Assembly: GCF_006346395.1 (NCBI RefSeq)
Contig: NZ_VDMS01000001.1
Coordinates: 1,984,001-2,048,000 of the forward strand
Origin: Nocardioides plantarum
GTDB lineage: Bacteria; Actinomycetota; Actinomycetes; Propionibacteriales; Nocardioidaceae
Length of the DNA: 64,000 nucleotides
Reading direction: 5' to 3'
Positions 38,219-46,996 of the stretch are shown one piece after another. A program made the position numbers and the translations under genes. Below the pieces are notes generated by a model that worked only from the letters and a program-made list of their open reading frames with translations, made no database searches and was not told where the DNA came from. Position 1 is the first letter of the stretch; each line of letters starts with the position of its first letter.

Positions 38219-39079
38219 GTGAGCCAGAAGGACGCAGCCAAGAGCACGCCGCGAGGCGGAACGACGAGCGCAGCGATGAGCGCCACGAAGGGCACCACGA
38301 AGGGCACCACGAAGGGCGCGGCGAAGGGCGCTGTGACGGGCACGCGACGAGGAGTCGGGAAGGACCCCACGGCCAAGAAGGCCGCGTCCGCGCGGAAGAC
38401 GACAGCCAGGACCGGCAAGGCCGCTTCGGGGCTGAAGCCGGTCCCACCGTCGGCGTATCAGCAGGCGGTCGGCAAGCGGGTGCGGCCCGCCGTGCCGGGC
38501 GGGGTGCCGGGTGACTACCGGGAGGCGCAGTCGGGACTGGCCTTTGTCGCTGGGCCCGCTGGCTCGGGCCTGAGCACGGTCGCGACGATCCTGGCCGATC
38601 TGAGTGCCCGGATGCTTCGTACGGCTGCCTCCCTCGGGCCAGCGATCGCGGCCGTCGAGGTCGACGCGTCCCCGCAGATGGTGCGTGCAGCCCGGGCCCA
38701 GGAAATCTTCTACGACCGGATCGACGGGACCTTCGGTCTTCTCTCGGCCAGCGAGGCTGGACGCCGTATGGGCTCGACGGCCACTCGGCCGGACAACCTC
38801 GCTACGCATGCTCGCAAGGCGGGGCGACTCCTCGCCCTTGAACGCGGCAGCCGCCTGCTCTTCCCTGGCTGGAACTTCGACGCGGACGGTCAGCCATTGC
38901 CTGTCGTCGCGGACCTTCGCGTCTTGGGCGCCCAGCACGGCCGGTCGGAGCGCGGGATCATCGAATGGGCGAGCGCGCCAAGTGCCTTCTTCGGCGGCGA
39001 CGCCCCTGCCTCGTACCTGGCCGTCGACCCGGAACTGGTCCTCCAGAGCGCCGCGAACGCCTGGTCGACGGAGTGGTGA
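38219..39079 (+). CDS. Xre/MbcA/ParS-type antitoxin of a RES-Xre system with lysine-rich N-terminal tail
   Basis: 286 aa from GTG 38219 behind a canonical AAGGAGG. Residues about 1-78 are basic and low-complexity (repeated TKGT/TKGA, KKAASARKTTARTGKAA), resembling histone-like or DNA-coating tails. The C-terminal half is the Xre/ParS-like antitoxin: ILADLSARMLRTAASLG, RIDGTFGLLSASEAGRRMGS (helix-turn-helix-like) and LLFPGWNFDADGQPLPVV, the toxin-binding DUF2384-like segment. It overlaps the RES toxin by 4 nt (GTGA). It probably neutralises the toxin and represses the operon; the tail is not part of the usual family layout. Confidence 0.82.
   Translation: MSQKDAAKSTPRGGTTSAAMSATKGTTKGTTKGAAKGAVTGTRRGVGKDPTAKKAASARKTTARTGKAASGLKPVPPSAYQQAVGKRVRPAVPGGVPGDYREAQSGLAFVAGPAGSGLSTVATILADLSARMLRTAASLGPAIAAVEVDASPQMVRAARAQEIFYDRIDGTFGLLSASEAGRRMGSTATRPDNLATHARKAGRLLALERGSRLLFPGWNFDADGQPLPVVADLRVLGAQHGRSERGIIEWASAPSAFFGGDAPASYLAVDPELVLQSAANAWSTEW
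38285..38332 (+). repeat. 12-bp tandem repeat (4 units) inside the antitoxin gene
   Basis: ACGAAGGGCACC twice, then ACGAAGGGCGCG and GCGAAGGGCGCT, in frame, giving TKGT TKGT TKGA AKGA. Copy number could change by slippage without breaking the frame. Confidence 0.85.
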
Positions 39080-39711
39080 GGCTCGGCGGGACCGTCGCAG
39101 ACCCTCCCGACCCGTTCGACGCCGAGCCTGTCGTCCTGGACGAAGGCACCCTCCTGTACCGGACGCACGGCGAGGGTCGCCGTGTCACGGAGTTCAACCC
39201 GGGCATCGGTGCGCCGACTCGTTTCGCCTTCTTCGGCGACCCGCCCGTGCCCGTCCTGTACGCCGCCGAGACCGAAGAGGCCGCGGTCGCCGAGACGCTC
39301 CTGCATGACGTACCACTCGGCGGCGGCATCTTGTCCTTCGACGACTACCGCAAGCGCATCATGGGGCGCTTCGCGGTGAGGCGCACCTTGCGCCTCGCCC
39401 GTCTTCACGGTCTCGGGCTGCGCCGTCTCGAAGTCGACAACACCGACGTGATCGACGTGCACGGCCCGGGCGTCTACGAGCGCACGGTCGCCTGGGCCGA
39501 AGCCGCTCACGACGCCGGCTTCGACGGCGTCGAGTGGATGTCGACGCGATGCAATAGCGACCGCGCCCAGGTCTTCTTCGGCGATCGTGTCGACGCGGAC
39601 GACCTCGCTCAAGACGTGACGTTCGCGCGCGTCTTCGGCATCGAGTCGGGGTTCAACTGGCTCGTCGACATCTGCGCCCCGTTGCGCGTCGACGTCATGC
39701 CTCCTACCTGA
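39076..39711 (+). CDS. RES domain toxin
   Basis: 211 aa from GTG 39076, which overlaps the antitoxin stop by 4 nt. RES-domain features are LLYRTHGEGRR (conserved arginine), FNPGIGAPTRFAFFGDPPVP, VLYAAETEEAAVAETLLHD (conserved acidic region) and a C-terminal DGVEWMSTRCNSDRAQVFFG with the conserved serine. RES toxins deplete NAD+ (the Mtb MbcT/P. putida type). A longer in-frame extension exists upstream, but it would overlap the antitoxin by over 100 nt, so the coupled GTG is preferred. Confidence 0.87.
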   Translation: MRLGGTVADPPDPFDAEPVVLDEGTLLYRTHGEGRRVTEFNPGIGAPTRFAFFGDPPVPVLYAAETEEAAVAETLLHDVPLGGGILSFDDYRKRIMGRFAVRRTLRLARLHGLGLRRLEVDNTDVIDVHGPGVYERTVAWAEAAHDAGFDGVEWMSTRCNSDRAQVFFGDRVDADDLAQDVTFARVFGIESGFNWLVDICAPLRVDVMPPT

Positions 39712-39848
39712 CGGGTCGAGACGGGCTCCTAAGCCCGGACGTCTTCGTCAGCGGCGCCACTCCGCGTCGATGGCCCGCGCTTAGGCGACGAGCGTCTTCA
39801 GGTCTCGTCCCTGGCGGACACAGGCGAGGCTTTCCGCGCCGCAGGTTC

Positions 39849-39902
39849 CGCCCGACCATGCCGCGGAGCGCGCGCGCCCGCGAGGTGCATCTTTCCGTCG
39901 CC
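39849..39902 (+). repeat. direct repeat, left copy
   Basis: Begins CGCCCGACCATGCCGCGGA, identical over 19 bp to 40319-40337. It continues with scattered mismatches and a 2-bp indel through CTTTCCG...CGC. The two copies frame the orphan gene at 39967-40317. Confidence 0.75.
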
Positions 39903-39966
39903 TCTAGGACTGGCAATCCGCCCGCTCGTGCCGAGAGCCGGGCTCGGCGATGGGAGACTGAGTTGC

Positions 39967-40317
39967 ATGACGGACGACCTGGTGGCGGAGGATTACGACT
40001 CCGTCGATGAGGCCATGAGGGCGGTCGGCTGCACGTCGTTGAACCAGCTCTTCGACATCTGGCAGGACCTAGTGAGGCAGGTCGAGGAGGGCTACGCCTG
40101 GACCGAGTACGAGTACTGGGATGAACTCTCTAGCCGAGACGCGATTGCGCGCGCTTGGCCAATCTTGACGCCACGGATAAGGCGGCTGCGTGAGCCTGCC
40201 CTCCTAGCGATAGACACCCGGTTCCGCCTGGCGACAGTCCCTAACGGCGCTGACGCCGATGCGACGCCTGGCTGGTGGCGGAGACGGTGGCCCCGCTTGA
40301 CGGACGACTTTCAGTAG
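39967..40317 (+). CDS. orphan acidic protein, unknown
   Basis: 116 aa starting MTDDLVAEDYDSVDEAM and ending WWRRRWPRLTDDFQ. It is acidic, tryptophan-rich and soluble-looking, with no family I recognise. The codons include several ending in A or T (CTA, ATA, AGG), unlike the flanking core genes, suggesting transfer. It lies downstream of the RES-Xre pair and between two 54-bp direct repeats. Start ATG at 39967; no clear ribosome site (GAGACTGAG upstream). Confidence 0.6.
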   Translation: MTDDLVAEDYDSVDEAMRAVGCTSLNQLFDIWQDLVRQVEEGYAWTEYEYWDELSSRDAIARAWPILTPRIRRLREPALLAIDTRFRLATVPNGADADATPGWWRRRWPRLTDDFQ

Positions 40318-40318
40318 A

Positions 40319-40371
40319 CGCCCGACCATGCCGCGGACCGCGCGCTCCCGAGGTGCGGCTTTCCGCCGCGA
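40319..40371 (+). repeat. direct repeat, right copy
   Basis: The second copy of the 39849 repeat, starting 2 nt after the orphan gene stop. It contains the hairpin GCGGC-TTTCC-GCCGC, degraded in the left copy. Immediately beyond it, the reverse strand of 40372-40405 reads like a gene 3' end (GTYRAVITVA then stop), so the repeat may derive from the tail of another gene. Confidence 0.7.
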
Positions 40372-40428
40372 TCAGGCGACGGTGATGACGGCGCGGTAGG
40401 TCCCCGTTCCCGAACTAGGCTGAGCCCC

Positions 40429-40968
40429 ATGGCGGCCGGCGCGACGATGCACACGTTTGAAGTCGAGCTGGCCGACACCGATCGCGGCGTCTACGAGGAG
40501 TTCACGCTGCGCGCGGCGCGGCATCCCTCAGAGACCGAGGCGTACCTCGTGACGCGCGTGCTGGCCTACTGCCTCGAGCACGAGGAGGGCATCACATTCA
40601 GCGAGGGCATCTCGGCGACCGACGCCCCGGCGGTGCTGGTGCGTGACCTGAGCGGGAAGCTGCTCGCCTGGATCGAGGTCGGCGCACCGGATGCCGCGCG
40701 GCTTCACACGGGCAGCAAGGCTGCCGAGCGCACGACGATCTACACGCACCGCGACCCGGCCAAGGTGCTCGCGCAGTGGGCAGGGGCGCGGATCCACCGG
40801 GCCGCCGAGATCGTGCTGCACAGCTTCGATCCCGGGTTCATCGATTCAGCGGTGGACACGATGGAGCGCCGCAACACGATCACGCTCACCGTCACGGAGC
40901 GGCAGCTCTACCTGGAGCTGAACGGCGTCCACCTCTCATCGGCGGTGCACGACCACGCGATCAACTAG
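40429..40968 (+). CDS. YaeQ family protein
   Basis: 179 aa, essentially E. coli YaeQ length. Conserved features are HTFEVELADTDRGVYEEFTL, ARHPSETEAYLVTRVLAYCL, GLS-like SEGISATDAPAVLVRDLSG and LLAWIEVGAPDAARLHTGSK. YaeQ belongs to the PD-(D/E)XK nuclease-like fold; its cellular role is poorly known (early reports linked it to suppression of an rfaH defect). It is better known from Proteobacteria, as far as I recall, and its presence in this tRNA-bordered segment suggests transfer. Confidence 0.87.
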   Translation: MAAGATMHTFEVELADTDRGVYEEFTLRAARHPSETEAYLVTRVLAYCLEHEEGITFSEGISATDAPAVLVRDLSGKLLAWIEVGAPDAARLHTGSKAAERTTIYTHRDPAKVLAQWAGARIHRAAEIVLHSFDPGFIDSAVDTMERRNTITLTVTERQLYLELNGVHLSSAVHDHAIN

Positions 40969-41224
40969 CGGGAGCGACGTCCCGCTGCCATTCCTGATGC
41001 GCGACTTCCAACGCCCGTCAATGCCCCGCCTTCGAGCTAGCCGTCGAGGGCGGGTGGAGCAGGACACGTAGGTCGGACCCTATGCCTTCGCGGGGCAGCG
41101 GTCCCGTCGGCGAGCACGCCCCCGGGACGCTCGCACCCGGCGATGGCTGGCACCGAGTCCGCACGGAAGCCGCCGGTCGAGTCGCAGGTCGTGGCGGTGC
41201 CGCCCGGCCCTCTGCACAACGAAG

Positions 41225-41257
41225 AAGCCGCAGGTCAGCTGGGCTGACCTGCGGCTT
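41225..41257 (-). terminator. terminator of tRNA-Arg
   Basis: A 15-bp perfect stem (41225-41239 with 41243-41257), 3-nt loop, just after the tRNA 3' end on the reverse strand; CTTCGTT follows. Confidence 0.88.
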
Positions 41258-41261
41258 TCTG

Positions 41262-41334
41262 TGCGCCTGTAGGGATTCGAACCCCAAACCTTCTGATCCG
41301 TAGTCAGATGCTCTATCCGTTGAGCTACAGGCGC
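41262..41334 (-). tRNA. tRNA-Arg (anticodon ACG)
   Basis: 73 nt. Acceptor arms GCGCCTG/CAGGCGC, D-arm GCTC/GAGC, anticodon stem TCTGA/TCAGA with loop CTACGGA (anticodon ACG), T-loop TTCGAAT and discriminator A. CCA is not encoded. Its 3' end faces the accessory segment at 37.5-41.2 kb. Confidence 0.97.
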
Positions 41335-41425
41335 ATGCCCCGCGGACTTGCCGCAGGACTGGACGAGAATAGCCGACCCCGCGAGCGTTGCCGAATCGGT
41401 ATGTCGTTCCTGGGGCGGTGCCGGG

Positions 41426-42046
41426 CTAGTTGTCCTCGAAGAGCCGGATGGACCAGGTGAGCCCGCCGCCGTTGACGTCGGTCCGCCCGTGGCCCGCCGT
41501 GTAGGTGTAGCGCGCCCCGGCCCGCAGCGTGACGGACCGGTTCAGGGTGTAGGCGGCGACCTGGTCGCCGTCGCAGGTCACGGCGCCGTCGACGAACGGC
41601 CGGTGGCCGGGCTGACCGATCACCACTGCGCCGGGCACGCACGTCGCCCCGGACCTGCTCACCCGGACCTGCACCTTCCACCGGGCGGTGCGCTTGACGG
41701 AGAAGGACACCTTCACCTGGTTGCGGGCGGTCTTGGTGATCTCCGCGACCGCGGTGCCTCGCGTGCGGCCCGTGGAGGTGAGGCTGTGGACGCCGATCTT
41801 GTCGGTCTGGGTGACCGAGACACCGCTCCCCGCCCGCGTGAGGGTGAAGGAGCCCCGGTGCCGGACGGACCCGCTGTCGTAGGAGTACGCCGTCGCGCCG
41901 GGGCCTGAGACGTCTGCCGAGACCTCGGACCGGCCGGCGGGTGCGGGGAGCTTCTCGGGCGCCGGGGTGGTGGCCCCGGCCGAGCCGGGCAGCAGGACGA
42001 GGGACGCGAGGAGGAGACCGGCCAGGCCAGTAGCACGACGATTCAT
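41426..42046 (-). CDS. secreted protein of unknown function
   Basis: 206 aa. Signal peptide MNRRATGLAGLLLASLVLLP with cleavage near SAGA. The mature protein is beta-rich and basic (RGSFTLTRAGSGVSVTQTDK; NQVKVSFSVKRTARWKVQVR) with two cysteines (ATCVPG, AVTCDG) that may pair. It is divergent from pckG. I do not recognise the family. Confidence 0.8.
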   Translation of the reverse strand: MNRRATGLAGLLLASLVLLPGSAGATTPAPEKLPAPAGRSEVSADVSGPGATAYSYDSGSVRHRGSFTLTRAGSGVSVTQTDKIGVHSLTSTGRTRGTAVAEITKTARNQVKVSFSVKRTARWKVQVRVSRSGATCVPGAVVIGQPGHRPFVDGAVTCDGDQVAAYTLNRSVTLRAGARYTYTAGHGRTDVNGGGLTWSIRLFEDN

Positions 42047-42268
42047 GCCCGCACGCTACGCCTCTCCGCCCCCGGGTGTGACCTGGCCCACGCCCCTTGG
42101 ATCGGTCCAATATGAGCGTCCGCGACACCGGGTTAGCCTCACGGAACTCGAATCGCAGCAACGGCGCCCGCGATCCACACCACGACTCCACGACATCGTC
42201 GACACCGATCGACGGCCGGCCCGGGGCACTCCGCCCGAGGGCCGAGAATGCGCGAGAGGGACCACGGC

Positions 42269-44113
<1,845 letters not shown>

Positions 44114-44130
44114 CCCGACCACCCGTCGTA

Positions 44131-44170
44131 CGACGGCCCCTCACCCCGACGTCGGGGTGAGGGGCCGTCG
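44131..44170. terminator. 40-bp perfect palindrome, terminator of pckG
   Basis: Bases 44131-44150 and 44151-44170 are exact reverse complements with no spacer, so the RNA stem has a 4-nt minimal loop. It starts 18 nt after the pckG stop. Confidence 0.85.
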
Positions 44171-44224
44171 GCGTCAGTAGGATCTGCCGCACGCTCGGGA
44201 CCAGCGCGACGAAGGGGACAACTC

Positions 44225-45226
44225 ATGACGTACGGCCCGGACGAGCGTGCCCTGTTCGCCGACGGGGCCGCGACGCTCTACGACGAGATCGTGATGAGCC
44301 AGGGCATCGCCGCGGGCGACCCGCGCGTGGCCGACGGCGGCCCGGACCGGCCGGCCTTCGACCTGCTGGTCGACCTGGGCCTGGTTCAGCTCGACCGCGA
44401 CACCGACCGCTGGCTGCCCGAGGACCCCACGACCGTCCAGTCGCGGGTGGTCTCGCCACTGAGCCAGCAAGCGGCGCAGCTGCTCGAGGAGTCGTCGCAC
44501 TGGGCGCGGGCGTTCGGCTCCCTGAGCCAGTCGTGGCGGCGATCGCCGCTCTCCCAGGCGCGCGGCCCGTTCACCTACCTGCACGGCGACGCGATCGGAC
44601 CGTTCATCGCCGGCCTGGTCTCCGAGGCCGAGGAGGAGATGCTCACGGCTCAGCCGCAGGCCGGCCGCGACGCCGCCTCCCTCGCGGCCGCGGCGCTGCG
44701 CGACACCGCCGCGCTCGAGCGGGGCATGAAGATGCGCACGCTCTACCAGCACAGCGCGCGCCGCAGCTCCTTCACGGCCAAGTACGTCGCGGCGGTGACC
44801 GACCGCGGGGCCGAGGTCCGCACGCTCGACGAGTTCTTCAACCGGATGATCGTGGTGGACCGCCGCGTCGCGGTGATCCCGGCCAGCGACGACCTGACCA
44901 GCGCGGTCGCGGTCCGTGAGCCGTCGGTGGTGACCTACCTGGTCGACATCTTCGACCGCACGTGGGAGCGCGCGCGGCCGTTCACCAACCGCGAGTCGAC
45001 CACGATGAAGGACATCGCGGCCGAGCAGCGGGCGATGACGATCCGGATGCTGATCGAGGGCCACTCCGACCAGGTCAGCGCCAAGCGGCTCGGGGTCAGC
45101 CCCCGCACCTACGCGGGGTACGTCGCCGACCTCAAGCAGGAGTACGAGCGGGAGACCCGATTCCAGCTGGGCTACGCGATGGGGCAGGCCGGGGTCTCCG
45201 GCCAGGAGCCCGTCGACTCGGACTGA
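44225..45226 (+). CDS. LuxR-type HTH regulator with TrmB-like N-terminal half
   Basis: 333 aa. Residues about 5-100 look like a winged-helix/TrmB-like domain (ALFADGAATLYDEIVMSQG; FDLLVDLGLVQLDRDTDRWL). The middle (about 160-240) has RTLYQHSARRSSFTAKYVAA, TLDEFFNRMIVVDRRVAVIP, typical of the PLD-like sensor part of actinobacterial LuxR solos. A C-terminal LuxR helix-turn-helix follows (about 260-315; QRAMTIRMLIEGHSDQVSAK, RLGVSPRTYAGYVADLK). It converges, 42 bp apart, with a gene for a 45-aa secreted peptide, so peptide sensing is a reasonable hypothesis. Confidence 0.87.
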   Translation: MTYGPDERALFADGAATLYDEIVMSQGIAAGDPRVADGGPDRPAFDLLVDLGLVQLDRDTDRWLPEDPTTVQSRVVSPLSQQAAQLLEESSHWARAFGSLSQSWRRSPLSQARGPFTYLHGDAIGPFIAGLVSEAEEEMLTAQPQAGRDAASLAAAALRDTAALERGMKMRTLYQHSARRSSFTAKYVAAVTDRGAEVRTLDEFFNRMIVVDRRVAVIPASDDLTSAVAVREPSVVTYLVDIFDRTWERARPFTNRESTTMKDIAAEQRAMTIRMLIEGHSDQVSAKRLGVSPRTYAGYVADLKQEYERETRFQLGYAMGQAGVSGQEPVDSD

Positions 45227-45268
45227 CCCTGCTAGGGAGACGTCGTCAGCGGGTCGCAGCCGGAAAGG

Positions 45269-45406
45269 TCAGTGGCCGGGGCGGCAGGCGCCGCCGCAGC
45301 CCCACGAGGAGTCGTAGGCGTGAGCGGCCGGGGCCGAGAGGCCGATCAGCGACGCACCCAGGGCCGAGGCAGCCAGGGTCAGGGCGAGCTTACGAGCGAG
45401 CTTCAT
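45269..45406 (-). CDS. 45-aa secreted peptide precursor, mature YDSSWGCGGACRPGH predicted
   Basis: Reverse strand ATG 45406 to TGA. Residues 1-30 form a textbook signal peptide (MKLARKL, hydrophobic core, cleavage after SAPAAHA). The remaining 15 residues, YDSSWGCGGACRPGH, hold two cysteines spaced CGGAC and a tryptophan. No strong ribosome site is near the ATG; AGAAGGTG is about 11-18 nt upstream. It is convergent with the LuxR-type gene. A promoter region with an inverted repeat lies upstream (45458-45492). A signalling peptide is the working idea; a small bacteriocin or structural peptide is the alternative. Confidence 0.72.
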   Translation of the reverse strand: MKLARKLALTLAASALGASLIGLSAPAAHAYDSSWGCGGACRPGH

Positions 45407-45457
45407 GGAGATTCACACACCTTCTGGTCTCGGACCCACGGAAAGGTCCGTGAACGT

Positions 45458-45492
45458 ATTGTCGGTTGCGACCGCCAGGGTTGCCAGACAAT
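45458..45492 (-). promoter_or_regulatory. inverted-repeat operator candidate upstream of the secreted-peptide gene
   Basis: ATTGTC (45458-45463) and GACAAT (45487-45492) are an inverted pair enclosing GGTTGC/GGTTGCC-like sequence on the same strand, about 52-86 bp before the peptide ATG. The reverse strand offers TACGTT as a -10 just downstream of the left arm. This fits regulated transcription of the peptide, possibly by the adjacent LuxR-type protein (inference). Confidence 0.4.
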
Positions 45493-45612
45493 CGCCAGTG
45501 CAGTTTCGTGCATTGCAGTGATCCGCAGCCAGTCATAGCGAGTCATACCGCGACCTGCGCTCATCGGGCCCCTCCCCCGCCGGGCGGTGGCCCAAACCTG
45601 GCACCGACCAGC

Positions 45613-45643
45613 ACCACCCGCCCAGCGGGGCTGGACGGGTGGT
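45613..45643 (-). terminator. terminator of tRNA-Ser(GCT)
   Basis: ACCACCCG (45613-45620) pairs with CGGGTGGT (45636-45643), and inner CCAGC with GCTGG, just 3' of the tRNA on the reverse strand. Confidence 0.75.
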
Positions 45644-45656
45644 CACGGTCATGTGG

Positions 45657-45747
45657 CGGAGGCGGAGGGATTTGAACCCTCGATGGGGTTGTAGCCCCAA
45701 ACCCGCTTAGCAGGCGGGCGCCATAGACCGGACTAGGCGACGCCTCC
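45657..45747 (-). tRNA. tRNA-Ser (anticodon GCT)
   Basis: 91 nt class II tRNA. Acceptor arms GGAGGCG/CGCCTCC, anticodon stem CCCGC/GCGGG with loop CTGCTAA (GCT), long variable arm TTTGGGGCTACAACCCC, T-loop TTCAAAT and discriminator G. CCA is encoded at 45656-45654. Confidence 0.97.
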
Positions 45748-45839
45748 ACGCTGCCGTGCACGCACGACAGCGCGCTCAGGCTACAAGGCGGCCGGGGGGC
45801 TGGGCCAATCGGATCGGTGGCCGGGGAGGCAGGGGGCGA

Positions 45840-46295
45840 TCAGGAGCCGCTGGCGGCGGCCTCGAGCCGCTCGCGGACGTCGGTCGCGAACCGGTCGCGG
45901 TCACCGGCGAGCATCTCGACCGGGATCGAGGTGGTGGTGCCGTCGTGGCGCTCGAGCACCAGGCACACGACGTCGCGCGGGTGGGCGGAGCCTGCCTCGC
46001 GCACCTCGTCCCAGCGCCCCTCGGCGACGCCCACGCCTCGGACGAACCGCACCCGGTAGCCGGTGTCGGTGAGGCGGACGACGTAGGCCCGTGAGCGCAG
46101 CCAGGACGCCGTACCGAGGACGGCGACGAGCCCGAGCGCGACGACCACGACGATCAGGTCGCCGGGCCACGACCAGGCGAGGGCGGCGGCCGTCAGGCCG
46201 AAGGCGAGGACCGCGAGGACCATGAGCCCGAGGCCGACGAGACGGGCGGCGAACACCGGAGCCAGGCGATAGTCGGTGACGGTGGACGCGCTCAT
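45840..46295 (-). CDS. PH-domain-like membrane protein, unknown
   Basis: 151 aa. Two membrane helices (about residues 17-40 and 43-65) are followed by a soluble domain of about 85 residues (YVVRLTDTGYRVRFVRGVGV; VVCLVLERHDGTTTSIPV) of the kind often described as bacterial PH-like. It is monocistronic beside tRNA-Ser and has no recognisable catalytic motif. Confidence 0.78.
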   Translation of the reverse strand: MSASTVTDYRLAPVFAARLVGLGLMVLAVLAFGLTAAALAWSWPGDLIVVVVALGLVAVLGTASWLRSRAYVVRLTDTGYRVRFVRGVGVAEGRWDEVREAGSAHPRDVVCLVLERHDGTTTSIPVEMLAGDRDRFATDVRERLEAAASGS

Positions 46296-46415
46296 GGGAC
46301 CATCATCGCTCGACCTTGTCCGTCGACTCGACGCCGGTCATGCTCGTGAGCAGGACCACACCTGGGACCCGATCCCACCCCCAACCCCACCTCGACCCAC
46401 ACCGAAGGGCAACCC

Positions 46416-46799
46416 ATGGCAGCCACGAGCGCGACCCTGACGAGCGCCCTGCGCGGGCTCGTCGGGGCCAACGACGCCCCCGGGCGCGAGGGGCCGGGAC
46501 TCGGCAGCTGGCGATGGACGATGCGGCAGCGGATGACGGCCGTGCGCGAGGCGCTGCTCGAGGAGAACACAGGCGGCGAGGACGAGTGGCTCGCGGCCCG
46601 CGGCGGTACGGCGTTCCGCGAGCGCAACGCGCTGCTGATGCGCCTCGGCACCCTGGGCACCCGGGTGCTGGAGGACCCCGACGTGGGCGCAGTACGCGCC
46701 GAGGTGGCCCGGCTCGTGGCCGACGTGACCCGGCACGTGCAACGTCTCAACGACCTCGCCTACGACGCGGTCGAGATGGAGCTCGGCGGGTCGGAGTAG
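46416..46799 (+). CDS. conserved-looking alpha-helical protein, unknown
   Basis: 127 aa, mostly helical: TMRQRMTAVREALLEEN, FRERNALLMRLGTLGTRVLE and VRAEVARLVADVTRHVQRLNDLAYDAV (the latter spans about 95-118). It is soluble, with no signal peptide, and GAAGGGC precedes the ATG. It resembles small actinobacterial proteins of unknown function. It converges with tRNA-Ser(TGA). Confidence 0.75.
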   Translation: MAATSATLTSALRGLVGANDAPGREGPGLGSWRWTMRQRMTAVREALLEENTGGEDEWLAARGGTAFRERNALLMRLGTLGTRVLEDPDVGAVRAEVARLVADVTRHVQRLNDLAYDAVEMELGGSE

Positions 46800-46828
46800 C
46801 GCTCGCCGACGCAGTGGGAGCGTCCGTT

Positions 46829-46955
46829 CAACTCGCGCAATCGAACGGGTCGAGCCGGTCTGAGGGACCTTGACCGCGCCGACTCGTTCGATTGAACGAG
46901 TCGGCCCGCGCCGGCGCCGTCCCGCGGCCCCAACTCGTTCGATTGCACGAGTTGG
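46829..46955. repeat. three related stem-loop repeats
   Basis: Variants of AACTCGTTCGATTGcACGAGTT occur near 46829-46852 (degenerate, inverted orientation), at 46878-46905 (12-bp perfect stem around GATT) and at 46930-46955 (9-bp stem around TCGATTGC). They fill the gap between the convergent gene at 46416 and tRNA-Ser(TGA). At least the central one could terminate both. Confidence 0.65.
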
Positions 46956-46996
46956 CCGACCGCCGATGGCCGACCGGCGACCACCGACAAATTAAG

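Noticed and set aside
38285-38332. Short regular repeats considered as a CRISPR array
   Set aside because: They are 12-bp units without spacers, in frame inside a gene, with no cas genes in the window.
38965-39075. A longer N-terminus for the RES toxin
   Set aside because: It would overlap the antitoxin coding region by more than 100 nt in another frame. The GTGA junction at 39076 is the typical coupled start.
39890-39910. Possible attachment-site copy of the tRNA-Arg 3' end (CGCCTcTAGG resembles GCGCCTGTAGGG)
   Set aside because: Only about 10 of 13 bases agree and no integrase gene is present; it is too weak to call.
41035-41219. Small reverse-strand frame next to tRNA-Arg
   Set aside because: There is no ribosome site, no recognisable domain and atypical composition; it may be decayed sequence.
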